A stretch of 64,000 nucleotides of DNA from Lysinibacillus fusiformis. Its GTDB lineage: Bacteria > Bacillota > Bacilli > Bacillales_A > Planococcaceae. Of this stretch, positions 37,704-46,479 are shown piece after piece. Numbering within the stretch: position 1 is the first letter of the stretch; the number at the start of each line of letters is the position of its first letter. The position numbers were made by a program, and so were the translations under genes. The stretch lies in the NCBI RefSeq assembly GCF_002845985.1, contig NZ_PDFK01000001.1:682001-746000 (forward strand), written 5' to 3'. The notes below the pieces were generated by a model. The model was not told the DNA's origin, did no database searches, and worked only from the letters and a program-made list of their open reading frames with translations.

Positions 37704-37731
37704 TATCATATGACGGCGTTTGTAACGGTGT
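37704..37731 (-). promoter_or_regulatory. candidate SigK-type promoter of the displaced murE
   Basis: On the minus strand AC (37730-37731), 17 bases, then CATATGATA (37704-37712) fit the SigK consensus AC-N16/17-CATAnnnTA exactly. The -10 lies 24 bases before the TTG. The -10 also partly matches SigE (six of eight). SigK consensus is short, so chance matches occur. Confidence 0.42.
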
Positions 37732-37767
37732 GACGAAAAATGTAGAAGCCTACAGTGAAAGTACTAC

Positions 37768-37811
37768 CTTATAAAAAAATAAAGACAAGCTCGGCTATTC
37801 GAGCTTGTCTT
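37768..37811 (-). terminator. terminator after the CAP-domain gene
   Basis: Perfect twelve-base-pair stem (37782-37793 with 37800-37811), six-base loop, then TTTATTTTTTT on the minus strand. Confidence 0.9.
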
Positions 37812-37829
37812 CAAACTGATATTCTGTTG

Positions 37830-39017
37830 TTAGGATGAGGAGGATTGCTCTGTATTCTCTACAGGGTCCTCACTATCTGGTTCTTTATTTCTCTGTTCTT
37901 CGTTATCCTGTTCTTCAATATCTTGTTTTTTTCTATCTTGCTCTTCACTATCCATCGTCTGTGCAGTAGGCTCTATATAGATTTGTGTATAATAATCTAC
38001 GAAAGCACCGGAACCAACGCGTGTATATCGATCATCCAATAACACCTTCCTATGTTCAGGCGAATTTGTCCAACCATGCATAGCTTCTATCGCATCAAAA
38101 TAAGCAGTGGCAAGATTTTCATTCGCTGCACTATAGTCGATGTCATGTGCCTGTAATCTCTTTTTTAAATCTCCATTAGTTGGAGACTCATGTGATAAGA
38201 AATTTTGCACCTTCATATCTTCACTATGCATTTTTGCAGCTTCTTCTAATGATTCATCCATTGCTAAAGGTGGTAATTCATGATGTACCCTCGTAACATT
38301 TAAGAGATCATCAAGCTGTTTGGCGCTAGCTACATCGATTTCTTGCTGCAAAAATGAAGACGGTGGCGTACGTCTCACTAGTTCACCTTGATAACTCATT
38401 TCATATGGTTGATGAAGGACAAGTGTTTCACTGTCTGTATAACGTATTCCCTGTAGCTCACTTGTCTCCCTATCTATATAAAGCTGTGCATAAAGGCCAT
38501 CAAATTTGACAAGCAACCTTGTTTGCATATCTTCTTCACTCATCGAGAAAATGAAAATATTTTCTCCCACAGTGGCCGCTACCTCATAATCAATAATCGT
38601 CATACGGTATATTTCATCGCGTTTTTGTCCAACTTTAAAAGGAAATGCATCGATTTCTTGTCCAGCTATGTAAACTTGCGTTACAATATTATTTTCAACA
38701 CCAATCATAAAAAACGTAGCAACATCTTTATTGTAGACCCACCATTGATAGCCAAATGAAGACGGTTCTTTTCTCGTTGGTTCCCCATATTGCTCTAAAA
38801 CGGTTTGAATGCCTTTTCCTACCAAAGTTGATATGCCTGTTTGAGGACGTGTCATTGCTCCTACAGCAGACTGTTGCTTTAGTTGTGTTTGAGGTATTAT
38901 ATTAGAATTGGTATTTGGTCCTTCTAACGGCTCATTTTCCTGCGGGGTATTGAAAAACATAAAGCCAATTAATGCAATTGCGCCACAAACCATTAAAATG
39001 CGGAATAAAGCTTTCAT
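37830..39017 (-). CDS. ylbC: CAP-domain (SCP/PR1-like) membrane-anchored protein, YlbC-like
   Basis: 395 residues: N-terminal hydrophobic segment (about 5-22), a CAP-associated domain (about 62-205, with VLEQYGEPTRKEPSSFGYQWWVY), and a CAP domain (about 230-355: LLNVTRVHHELPPLAMDESLEEAAKMHSEDM, FLSHESPTNGDL, WTNSPEHRKVLLDDRYTRVGSG). The last about 40 residues are an acidic repeat of EEQD/EEQ units. It is predicted extracellular. The role of YlbC is unknown. The locus matches B. subtilis ylbC. Confidence 0.9.
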   Translation of the reverse strand: MKALFRILMVCGAIALIGFMFFNTPQENEPLEGPNTNSNIIPQTQLKQQSAVGAMTRPQTGISTLVGKGIQTVLEQYGEPTRKEPSSFGYQWWVYNKDVATFFMIGVENNIVTQVYIAGQEIDAFPFKVGQKRDEIYRMTIIDYEVAATVGENIFIFSMSEEDMQTRLLVKFDGLYAQLYIDRETSELQGIRYTDSETLVLHQPYEMSYQGELVRRTPPSSFLQQEIDVASAKQLDDLLNVTRVHHELPPLAMDESLEEAAKMHSEDMKVQNFLSHESPTNGDLKKRLQAHDIDYSAANENLATAYFDAIEAMHGWTNSPEHRKVLLDDRYTRVGSGAFVDYYTQIYIEPTAQTMDSEEQDRKKQDIEEQDNEEQRNKEPDSEDPVENTEQSSSS

Positions 39018-39164
39018 ACAGGACTCCTTTTCATCACCATTATTGTAAGTTATTATATCAATTGTAATTGGGTTGACACAATGTTGTCATTGCAACAATG
39101 TCGAATATGCTCTATTATAAAAATGAGCGTATACTTTGTACGAGAACCTAAAGGAGGACTATAC

Positions 39165-39566
39165 ATGTATTTTGAAAATACTAACCTTGAAAATTTAACA
39201 GCTGATCAAGAGCTAATTGTCAGCATTATGAAAAAGCATGGTTTAGAATGTGATGGCGGTTGGGATTACGAACGTATGACATTCGATAAACGTTTCGATA
39301 CTCGTGAAGGTCGCTATTACCTACGCGTATTCGCATATGCCATTTCTGGTGATGTAGGTGCACACGATGCCATCCTTACGTTAATGAAACCAGCCCTAGG
39401 TAAATACTATTACCCACATGGTGTTGAATATGGGGATGATGAAGTTTACCCAGCACATCTTGTAACAAAATGTGAAGAAATCTTAAAAAAGGTTAAATTA
39501 GAATTAGATCAATTCTCAATTGAGCCAACAAATAAAAATAACTTCGAACCTGTTAACGCACGCTAA
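39165..39566 (+). CDS. ylbA: YugN-like family protein (YlbA-like)
   Basis: 133 residues. The pattern MYFENTNLE, DGGWDYERMTFDKRFDT, YYLRVFAYAISGDVG, and YYYPHGVEYGDDEVYPAHLVTKC fits the YugN family, whose function is unknown. AAAGGAGG lies seven bases before the ATG at 39165. It is divergent from ylbC, as ylbA is near ylbC in B. subtilis. Confidence 0.85.
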   Translation: MYFENTNLENLTADQELIVSIMKKHGLECDGGWDYERMTFDKRFDTREGRYYLRVFAYAISGDVGAHDAILTLMKPALGKYYYPHGVEYGDDEVYPAHLVTKCEEILKKVKLELDQFSIEPTNKNNFEPVNAR

Positions 39567-39619
39567 TCTTTATTAAACTAAAGTGACAGCAAGTATAGCG
39601 TAAGTAGCTTCATTTTATG

Positions 39620-39647
39620 AAAAGACTGGTGGTCCAGTCTTTTTTTA
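39620..39647 (+). terminator. terminator after the YugN-like gene
   Basis: Nine-base-pair stem AAAGACTGG/CCAGTCTTT with a four-base loop and seven T residues on the plus strand. Confidence 0.88.
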
Positions 39648-39713
39648 TTTTGAGTAAAAAATTTTTTTCTCCTCATACTACCTATATCTATTACATGGAT
39701 GTAGGTGAGAAAA

Positions 39714-40772
39714 ATGTTATCTTTTTTTAATCGTCCTTTTTTTCGGCATCCCATAATCGTCATAGCGATTGGGCTTCTGCTTCTCTGGTTCATTTCTATA
39801 TCGTTACCAATCCTCCTTGCCTACTTAACCGCGTTACTTTTAGAACCGATTATTGTTCGAATGTGCAAACGGTTTCGAAAAAAACGTAAAATAGTTGTTT
39901 TCATCTTTTTTTTATTTTTTCTCAGTATCTCTTTATTATTATGTACACTTATACTCTATATAAGCTGGAAACAATTTTCTTCTTTTATCATCGATATTCC
40001 TGAGTACCTTAATCAACTATCAGCCTTATGGATTCAAATGCAATCCAAGCTCAGTAACTACACCTATCATTTACCTGTAGAACTCGTTTTACAAATTCAA
40101 TTCATGATTGAAAATGCTTTAGCCTCTATAGAAAAATTCGCCATATCCTTAACAAATGTGAATGTATTGTCTACTTTACTAACATATATCCCCTCCCTTT
40201 TATTTGATGTTTTTGTTTATTGGATTGTCTTGTATATGTTGCTCTTAGATTTGCCAGCCATTAATCGTAAATTATTAATGCCCTTTCCTTTTCACTATCA
40301 TCAAAAAATCATTTTTATTGGGCAGCGCGTTAAACTAGCCTTATTCGGCTTTTTAAAAGCACAATTGCTTGTTGGTGCTAGTATCTTTGCGATATCCTTC
40401 GCAGCATTTTATTATTTAAAAACGCCATTTCCCATACTGTTAGCTTTATCACTCGTTGTATTAGATTTTATCCCTTTTCTCGATTCATTTATCCTTTTAG
40501 TCCCATGGGCCATTTATCAAGTATTTGTAGGCGACTATATATATGCTGTCGTTCTAACGTTACTAAATGTGGGGCAATTTCTAGTCCGCAGAATGATTGA
40601 ACCAAAAATTATTGGTGATAAAATTGGCCTTTCCTCCTTAAATACCTTCATTGCCATGTTTATCGGCTTTAAAATATTTGGTTTTCTTGGGATATTAATA
40701 GGCCCTTTACTTGTTGTAGTGATACTTTCTATATTTCAACCAACTACAAAAAATCTCCCACCTTTACAATAA
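39714..40772 (+). CDS. AI-2E family membrane transporter
   Basis: 352 residues with about eight hydrophobic helices. Family signatures are the C-terminal LVVLDFIPFLDSFILLVPW, NVGQFLVRRMIEPKIIGDKIGLSSLNTFIAMFIGFKIFGFLGILIGPL. AI-2E/PerM proteins include autoinducer exporters, ion antiporters and sporulation permeases such as YtvI; the substrate cannot be told. AGGTGAG lies upstream of the ATG at 39714. Confidence 0.88.
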   Translation: MLSFFNRPFFRHPIIVIAIGLLLLWFISISLPILLAYLTALLLEPIIVRMCKRFRKKRKIVVFIFFLFFLSISLLLCTLILYISWKQFSSFIIDIPEYLNQLSALWIQMQSKLSNYTYHLPVELVLQIQFMIENALASIEKFAISLTNVNVLSTLLTYIPSLLFDVFVYWIVLYMLLLDLPAINRKLLMPFPFHYHQKIIFIGQRVKLALFGFLKAQLLVGASIFAISFAAFYYLKTPFPILLALSLVVLDFIPFLDSFILLVPWAIYQVFVGDYIYAVVLTLLNVGQFLVRRMIEPKIIGDKIGLSSLNTFIAMFIGFKIFGFLGILIGPLLVVVILSIFQPTTKNLPPLQ

Positions 40773-40792
40773 TAAAGAGGGAGATTTTTTTT
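40748..40792. terminator. bidirectional terminator between the AI-2E gene and ctaM
   Basis: Stem AAAAATCTCCC with GGGAGATTTTT around a 19-base loop. A- and T-rich flanks suit both convergent genes; it overlaps both stop codons. Confidence 0.82.
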
Positions 40793-41252
40793 AAAACCCT
40801 AAAATGGCTTTAATAACGGATGTTGTTTCACCTGGTTCAAATAAAATATATAGCAATAAATAAACAAGTACACCAGTGATGGCAACAAAGAACCAAATAA
40901 TACTTGTGATTGGTCCAATACGTCTGTGTAACTTAATATTTGTTTTCAAACCCGAAATAATACTAACGATACCAAAAACGGCTCCAGATGTCGCCAAAAT
41001 AATATGGAAAATCAAAAAGAACGTATAATATGGTTTTAAATGTTCTCCACCGCCAAAAGCCGTATTTCCAATAAAGATTGTACGGGATGCATAGATAATA
41101 AAGAATATAAGTGCCGCAACACCTGCAGCAAGCATTACTTTCTTATGCCCCTCTACATTTCTTTTTATAATTAAGCCCCATCCTATCGCTACTAGTACAG
41201 CACTAATGACGATAAACGATGTACTAATAGTAGGCAAAATTTGCAATTCCAT
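40791..41252 (-). CDS. ctaM: CtaM/YozB, DUF420 membrane protein
   Basis: 153 residues with four to five helices. The pattern ISTSFIVISAVLVAIGWGLIIKRN, HKKVMLAAGVAALIFFIIYASR, FFLIFHIILATSGAVFGIV and LHRRIGPITSIIWFFVAITGVLVYLLLY fits DUF420. In staphylococci CtaM is needed for oxidase biogenesis; histidines may bind heme or copper. It ends the cta cluster. Start ATG at 41252 with AAGGGG eight bases upstream. Confidence 0.87.
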   Translation of the reverse strand: MELQILPTISTSFIVISAVLVAIGWGLIIKRNVEGHKKVMLAAGVAALIFFIIYASRTIFIGNTAFGGGEHLKPYYTFFLIFHIILATSGAVFGIVSIISGLKTNIKLHRRIGPITSIIWFFVAITGVLVYLLLYILFEPGETTSVIKAILGF

Positions 41253-41292
41253 TGTCAAAACCCCTTATACAAAGTAAATTTCTATATTACAA

Positions 41293-42216
41293 TTAATGTT
41301 GCTGTTGACTTTCCCATTTTTTTTGGTGTGCAGCTAATGCATCAGCCGTAATTTTATCTGGATCTTTTTGTTCAGAACGATACCATCTCGTAAAGATTGT
41401 CCCAATTAATACACCAAAAATAAGCTCTTGTAAGATTTTCATTAATACGCCACCTAATTGCTGGTCTGCAACAGGTTTCATGTCTGTAAACAGCTCTGGT
41501 CCTGATAATGATAAGCCTGATAATGTAGAGGCTGGTACACACAGCTCCATTGCTTTTAACCATGCATCACCATTTGTATATGTCTCATACATTGCATTAG
41601 GAGCAAAAATGATTAATCCACAAGCAGGTGTAATTAACACAGCATTTGCAATAATATAGGCTAATTTATGCAAAGGCTTCATTTTAGCACTATTAGGCAT
41701 ATTTTGAATTAAAGGCCAGTACATAAAAATAGCTGAAAGAAATAATACAAATGTATAGGTACCATGTAATGTTTCATTTAATTTAATGTAATCTAATACT
41801 GAAGGCAAATGATAGAAGGAAAATAGACCAATAAACACAAAGACTGCAACAACTGGTAATGTCAGTACTTTAAACAACGTTCTAACAACCGGTGCTTCAA
41901 TCGCAACTTTCCAAACCCACCAAGGGATTCCTTTAATTAAGAAAATCGGAACAAGCAATAATAAGATCGCCATTTGAACCATATGCATGGTAAACATAAT
42001 GTGAGCCATTAAATCAACTGGAGAACCTTTAATGATATAAATAGTAATCATGGCTAACACGAAATAAATGGCTTCTCCCTTTTTCAAAGGTTCACTTACT
42101 TTAAAATCATTACGCCACTTTACTGTGACTAAAAAATAGATAATCGTTATAAAAACAAGAACTCCTATTAAATAGGGACTCCACAATGCTTGGAAACCAA
42201 ATATACTAAGTGGCAT
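41293..42216 (-). CDS. ctaG: CtaG, cytochrome c oxidase assembly factor
   Basis: 307 residues with seven or so helices of the Caa3_CtaG family. Key stretches are GSPVDLMAHIMFTMHMVQMAILLL, where histidines may bind copper, and LNETLHGTYTFVLFLSAIFMYWPLIQ. In B. subtilis CtaG is needed for active caa3 oxidase. It lies after ctaF, separated by a terminator, so it may have its own promoter. Confidence 0.93.
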   Translation of the reverse strand: MPLSIFGFQALWSPYLIGVLVFITIIYFLVTVKWRNDFKVSEPLKKGEAIYFVLAMITIYIIKGSPVDLMAHIMFTMHMVQMAILLLLVPIFLIKGIPWWVWKVAIEAPVVRTLFKVLTLPVVAVFVFIGLFSFYHLPSVLDYIKLNETLHGTYTFVLFLSAIFMYWPLIQNMPNSAKMKPLHKLAYIIANAVLITPACGLIIFAPNAMYETYTNGDAWLKAMELCVPASTLSGLSLSGPELFTDMKPVADQQLGGVLMKILQELIFGVLIGTIFTRWYRSEQKDPDKITADALAAHQKKWESQQQH

Positions 42217-42354
42217 ATAGAACGCACTCCTTTAAACTTCAGTACTCCTATTATAAAACGCTTACAGCTATACTGCAATGAACGAAAGGTGAACAAATGT
42301 TAAGTTTAACAGTGTTTGTCTCTTTTTGAAACCTTCACAACTTTAAAACATAAG

Positions 42355-42390
42355 AAAAAGCACGTTCGTACAATTAACGAACGTGCTCTT
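42355..42390 (-). terminator. terminator after ctaF
   Basis: Perfect eleven-base-pair stem (42359-42369 with 42377-42387) then TTTTTC on the minus strand, ten bases after ctaF. Confidence 0.87.
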
Positions 42391-42397
42391 TTGGTGA

Positions 42398-42742
42398 TTA
42401 CCACCAAATGATTGTTAAAAATGCTAAGAAGAATGTAAATGCGATTAACATCCCCATCCACATGAAGAAGCCAATAACACCACCAAAGTGTGTTTTTTTG
42501 TCCTCTAAGTGCATGAAAGAATAAAGCTGAAGTACAACTTGAACACCAGCCAATAATAATACGAATGGCATGATTAAGTATTTAGAAAAATCAGCTGCAA
42601 CTACTGCGAATGCGATAAACGTAAAGAAAATCATGATCGCAAAGTTGATTACTTGTTTACGCATATGAACGGCATTATGATGACGATCATACTCATACTG
42701 TGCCTGTGACTTAGCAACTATAGGTGTATCGTGTGAAGACAT
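42398..42742 (-). CDS. ctaF: cytochrome c oxidase subunit IV (CtaF)
   Basis: 114 residues with three membrane helices (about 30-50, 55-75, 88-110). The pattern NFAIMIFFTFIAFAVVAADF and VVLQLYSFMHLEDK fits subunit IVB of caa3 oxidases. The ATG at 42742 shares one base with the ctaE stop. Confidence 0.93.
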   Translation of the reverse strand: MSSHDTPIVAKSQAQYEYDRHHNAVHMRKQVINFAIMIFFTFIAFAVVAADFSKYLIMPFVLLLAGVQVVLQLYSFMHLEDKKTHFGGVIGFFMWMGMLIAFTFFLAFLTIIWW

Positions 42743-43368
42743 TATCCGATCACTCCCATCAAGTAAACTACTGTAAAGATAAATACCCAAACAACGTCAA
42801 TAAAGTGCCAATATAAAGCAGCTACGAAAAATTTAGGTGCATTGTACAAGTTTAAACCACGTTTCGCATTACGGATCATTAAAGTTGCAATCCATACAAG
42901 TCCTAAAGTTACGTGGAAACCGTGTGTACCAACTAAAGAATAGAACGCAGTTGCGAATGCAGATTGGTTAAATGTAAAACCAAGGTGCACATAGTGTTGG
43001 AATTCATAGATTTCAAGTGCTAAGAATCCAAGACCTAAAGCTAAAGTAATGGCTAACCAAGTTTGCATCCCTTTAAAGTTAAAGTTACGCATATGGTAAA
43101 TTGCATAAACAGAAGTTAGTGATGATGTTAATAATAACATCGTCATAGCAAATGCTAATGGTAATTCAAATAAACCTTGAGTTGTGAACTCCATGCCAGC
43201 TGGCCCTTTGTTCTTAAGCGCTAAATAAGTAGCGAATAAACTTGCGAAAAGTACAACTTCACAGGCAAGGAAAATCCAGAAACCAACGACTTTATTTTTA
43301 CCTTCCATCGTAGCTTGTTCAGGATGATCTGGCCAAGTATGAGGAGTAAATTTAGTATTGAAATCCAT
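42742..43368 (-). CDS. ctaE: cytochrome c oxidase subunit III (CtaE)
   Basis: 208 residues with five helices. Signatures: NKVVGFWIFLACEVVLFASLFATYLAL, GTHGFHVTLGLVWI and ALYWHFIDVVWVFIFTVVYLMG. Subunit III stabilises the catalytic core. It overlaps ctaD by one base. Confidence 0.96.
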   Translation of the reverse strand: MDFNTKFTPHTWPDHPEQATMEGKNKVVGFWIFLACEVVLFASLFATYLALKNKGPAGMEFTTQGLFELPLAFAMTMLLLTSSLTSVYAIYHMRNFNFKGMQTWLAITLALGLGFLALEIYEFQHYVHLGFTFNQSAFATAFYSLVGTHGFHVTLGLVWIATLMIRNAKRGLNLYNAPKFFVAALYWHFIDVVWVFIFTVVYLMGVIG

Positions 43369-45251
43369 TATTTATTTCCTCCTTTGCCGTAAAGATGTTC
43401 TTCAATTTCAAGAATTTCTTCTTTGTGTAAGTGGAAACCATGATCGTCTTTAACTGAACGAACAATCATCGCCCCAAATGTAATAGCTAAACCAATGATT
43501 AATACATAGATAGACCATGGTTTATCTGCATCTGGATTGTAAAGTGCACCGAATGCTGCAATAAACATACCTAATGAAATAACGAATGGAATCGCTGAGT
43601 TATTTGGCATATGAATATCACCGATTGGCTCAGCAAATGTCACTTCTTTATTACCTTCTTGTTTTTCAATCCACCATGGATCTAAACCACGTACAAGTGG
43701 CGTTTGACGGAAGTTGTAGAATGGAATTGGTTGTGGAATTGACCATTCTAAAGTACGTCCATCGCCCCATGGGTCGCGACCTGCTGGCTTGCCTTTAATA
43801 GACATTAAGCAGTTGATTACCATTAAGATAACCCCTACACCCATCATTAATGCACCGATTGTAGAGATATAGTTGAACTGATCCCAACCTTGACCTTCCA
43901 TGTAAGTGAATACACGACGTGGCATACCCATTAAACCTAAGAAGTGTTGAACGAAGAACGTTAAATGGAATCCAATAAAGAATACCCAGAAAGTAATTTT
44001 ACCAAGCGTTTCGTTTAACATACGGTTGAAGAAAATTGGCCAGTAGAAGTGCGCTGAACCAAATAATGCTGTAACGATACCACCAACGATTACGTAGTGG
44101 AAGTGAGCAACGATAAAGTAAGAATCGTGTAATTGATAGTCAAGAGGTGCAGATGCTTGCATTACCCCTGTAACACCACCCGCAACGAATGACGGGATGA
44201 AACCAAGTGCATAAAGCATTGGTGTTGTAACTTTAATAGATCCGCCCCAAATAGTTAAGATCCAGTTGAATACTTTCATACCTGTTGGAACCGCGATTGC
44301 CATTGTTGCAACAGCGAAGATTGCGTTTGCTGTTGGCCCAAGACCAACTGTAAACATATGGTGAGCCCAAACCATGAACCCTAGGAAACCAATTAAAATT
44401 GTTGCGAATACCATTGAAGAGTATCCGAATAAACGTTTACGAGAGAACGCTGGAATAATCTCAGAGAATAAACCGAACGCCGGTAATACTAAGATATAAA
44501 CCTCTGGGTGTCCGAAGATCCAGAATAAGTGCTCCCAAATTACTGTGTTACCACCCATTGTATGGTCAAAGAAGTTACCACCGAACATACGGTCGAATAA
44601 CATCATTAATAAACCAATTGTTAATGGAGGGAATGCGAATAAAATTAATGCACTTGATACAAGAGCTGTCCATGTGAATAATGGCATACGCATGAATGTC
44701 ATACCAGGAGCACGCATTGTAATGATCGTAACGATGAAGTTAAGACCTGAAATTAATGTACCTGCCCCTGAAATTTGTAAACCAAGAACATAGAAGTCAA
44801 TACCATGTCCTGGAGAATATAAAGATAATGATGCATAAGAAGTCCAGCCCGCATCAGGAGCGCCACCCATAAAGAATGACAGGTGAAGGAATACAGCACC
44901 TAGGAAGAATAACCAGAACCCTAAAGAGTTAAGGAACGGGAATGCAACGTCACGCGCACCAATTTGTAATGGTACAAGCATGTTCATAAATGCGAATAGT
45001 AATGGAGTAGCAGCTAGGAATAACATTGTTGTTCCGTGCATTGTTAATAATTCATTGAAAAAACCAGCTGACACGAAATCGTTATTTGGTTTCATTAACT
45101 GAATACGCATTAATAACGCTTCAAAACCAGCGATAGCGAAGAACAATGTGCCGGCTAATAAATACATGACTGCTAACTTTTTATGGTCAACAGTAGTAAT
45201 GTAATCCCAGACAGTTGCTCCAAAGCCCTTTTTCTGTGTGTATGAGCTCAC
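43368..45251 (-). CDS. ctaD: cytochrome c oxidase subunit I (CtaD)
   Basis: 627 residues with at least twelve helices plus the caa3-type C-terminal extension. Heme and copper ligands appear in LLTMHGTTMLFL, FGHPEVYILVLPAFG (with the His-Tyr pair), WAHHMFTVG and HDSYFIVAHFHYVIVGG. It reduces oxygen and pumps protons. The start is GTG at 45251 with GGGAGG eight bases upstream. It is the third gene of the ctaBCDEF operon. Confidence 0.97.
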   Translation of the reverse strand: MSSYTQKKGFGATVWDYITTVDHKKLAVMYLLAGTLFFAIAGFEALLMRIQLMKPNNDFVSAGFFNELLTMHGTTMLFLAATPLLFAFMNMLVPLQIGARDVAFPFLNSLGFWLFFLGAVFLHLSFFMGGAPDAGWTSYASLSLYSPGHGIDFYVLGLQISGAGTLISGLNFIVTIITMRAPGMTFMRMPLFTWTALVSSALILFAFPPLTIGLLMMLFDRMFGGNFFDHTMGGNTVIWEHLFWIFGHPEVYILVLPAFGLFSEIIPAFSRKRLFGYSSMVFATILIGFLGFMVWAHHMFTVGLGPTANAIFAVATMAIAVPTGMKVFNWILTIWGGSIKVTTPMLYALGFIPSFVAGGVTGVMQASAPLDYQLHDSYFIVAHFHYVIVGGIVTALFGSAHFYWPIFFNRMLNETLGKITFWVFFIGFHLTFFVQHFLGLMGMPRRVFTYMEGQGWDQFNYISTIGALMMGVGVILMVINCLMSIKGKPAGRDPWGDGRTLEWSIPQPIPFYNFRQTPLVRGLDPWWIEKQEGNKEVTFAEPIGDIHMPNNSAIPFVISLGMFIAAFGALYNPDADKPWSIYVLIIGLAITFGAMIVRSVKDDHGFHLHKEEILEIEEHLYGKGGNK

Positions 45252-45291
45252 AACTTTTACCTCCCTCAAAATTTGTTACATAGAACGAAAT

Positions 45292-46380
45292 TTATTTTTC
45301 AACTGATAAGCTCATGATATAAGTTGCAAGAGCTTCAATTTCTTCATCAGATAAATCACCGTAAATAGGCGCAGTGCCTTCAGCGTTCATCATTAAGTTA
45401 CCTGGTTTAAATTCTTCTGGGTTTTTAATCCAAGCTTTTAAGTTTTCTTCATTGTGTTCTAAGAAACCAGCAACACGGTTACGGTCACCAAACGTAGTTA
45501 AGTTTGGACCTGGTGTACCGCCTGCTCCTGAACCTGAGATAGCGTGACAGCCTAAGCAGCTGTTAGCAAAAGTTGCTTCACCAAGATCTGTTGAAGCTTT
45601 GTCAGCAATTTGTCCTTCTGTTGCTTTCATTGCATCAACCCATGCGTCAAATGCATCTGGGCTTAATGCTTTTACTTTAAAGTCCATTAATGCATGTGAA
45701 GGTCCACATAATTCAGCACATTTTCCATAAAATACGCCATCTTTAAGATCTTTAGATTCTTTATCAAATACTAAGTAGAATTTGTTTAAGTTTTCTACGT
45801 TTGTATCCATTTTACCGCCTACAGCAGGAATCCAGAATGAGTGCTTAACATCGGCAGCTTTTAAATTAAAGTAAACCTTTTCACCTGTTGGTACTACTAG
45901 CTCTTGAGCCGTTACGATACCTTGGTTAGGGTATTCGAATTCCCACCAGTATAATTTTGCTGTTACATTGATCGTTAGGGCAGTTTTATTCCCTTCTTCA
46001 TCTACCTCATCCATTGCAGCAACATCTGCAAATTTATAAGTAGTTGTAACAACTGGTACAGCGATAATTAATAATAAAATAATCGGTATAACTGTCCAAA
46101 TCACTTCTAATGTGTGACTACCCTCTACTTGCTTAGGGATAACATTTTCACCAACGCGTGAACGACGGTATTTTAGGAATGCAAGTAAATAAATAACGGA
46201 TACGATTACTACTACTAGCGTCATAATTATAGTAGTTAACAGTAATAAATTTAATTGTTGTTTACCTACTTCTCCAGATGGTTTTAGTGTAGAAAGATAA
46301 TCTTCACCACAACCTGAAAGGAAAACCATCATCACTGCTAGAAGTGAAAAAAGACGCCATTTTTTAAGCCCTTTCATCAT
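45292..46380 (-). CDS. ctaC: cytochrome c oxidase subunit II with fused cytochrome c domain (CtaC)
   Basis: 362 residues: a lipoprotein signal with lipobox LSGC (Cys24), two membrane helices (about 45-68, 90-110), a CuA domain with HSFWIPAVGGKMD and CAELCGPSHALM ligands, and a C-terminal cytochrome c domain with CLGCH and Met ligand region. The fusion defines a caa3 oxidase. The domain accepts electrons outside the membrane. Confidence 0.97.
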   Translation of the reverse strand: MMKGLKKWRLFSLLAVMMVFLSGCGEDYLSTLKPSGEVGKQQLNLLLLTTIIMTLVVVIVSVIYLLAFLKYRRSRVGENVIPKQVEGSHTLEVIWTVIPIILLLIIAVPVVTTTYKFADVAAMDEVDEEGNKTALTINVTAKLYWWEFEYPNQGIVTAQELVVPTGEKVYFNLKAADVKHSFWIPAVGGKMDTNVENLNKFYLVFDKESKDLKDGVFYGKCAELCGPSHALMDFKVKALSPDAFDAWVDAMKATEGQIADKASTDLGEATFANSCLGCHAISGSGAGGTPGPNLTTFGDRNRVAGFLEHNEENLKAWIKNPEEFKPGNLMMNAEGTAPIYGDLSDEEIEALATYIMSLSVEK

Positions 46381-46447
46381 GCTTAATTAAACCCCTCTTT
46401 CTTTGTTGTATTTTCATGTGTTCCTAGGACATTAGTTCTGTCTATAT

Positions 46448-46473
46448 GAATTCTTAAAAAAAAGAAAGAATTC
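46448..46473. repeat. inverted repeat between ctaB and ctaC
   Basis: GAATTCTT (46448-46455) and AAGAATTC (46466-46473) form an eight-base-pair hairpin with an A-rich loop on the plus strand. It could slow polymerase or process the ctaB-ctaC transcript; no proper T-run follows. Confidence 0.4.
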
Positions 46474-46479
46474 CTAACT

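Noticed and set aside
39578..39793. A 71-codon minus-strand frame over the YugN-gene terminator
   Set aside because: It spans a clear plus-strand terminator and the start of the AI-2E gene.
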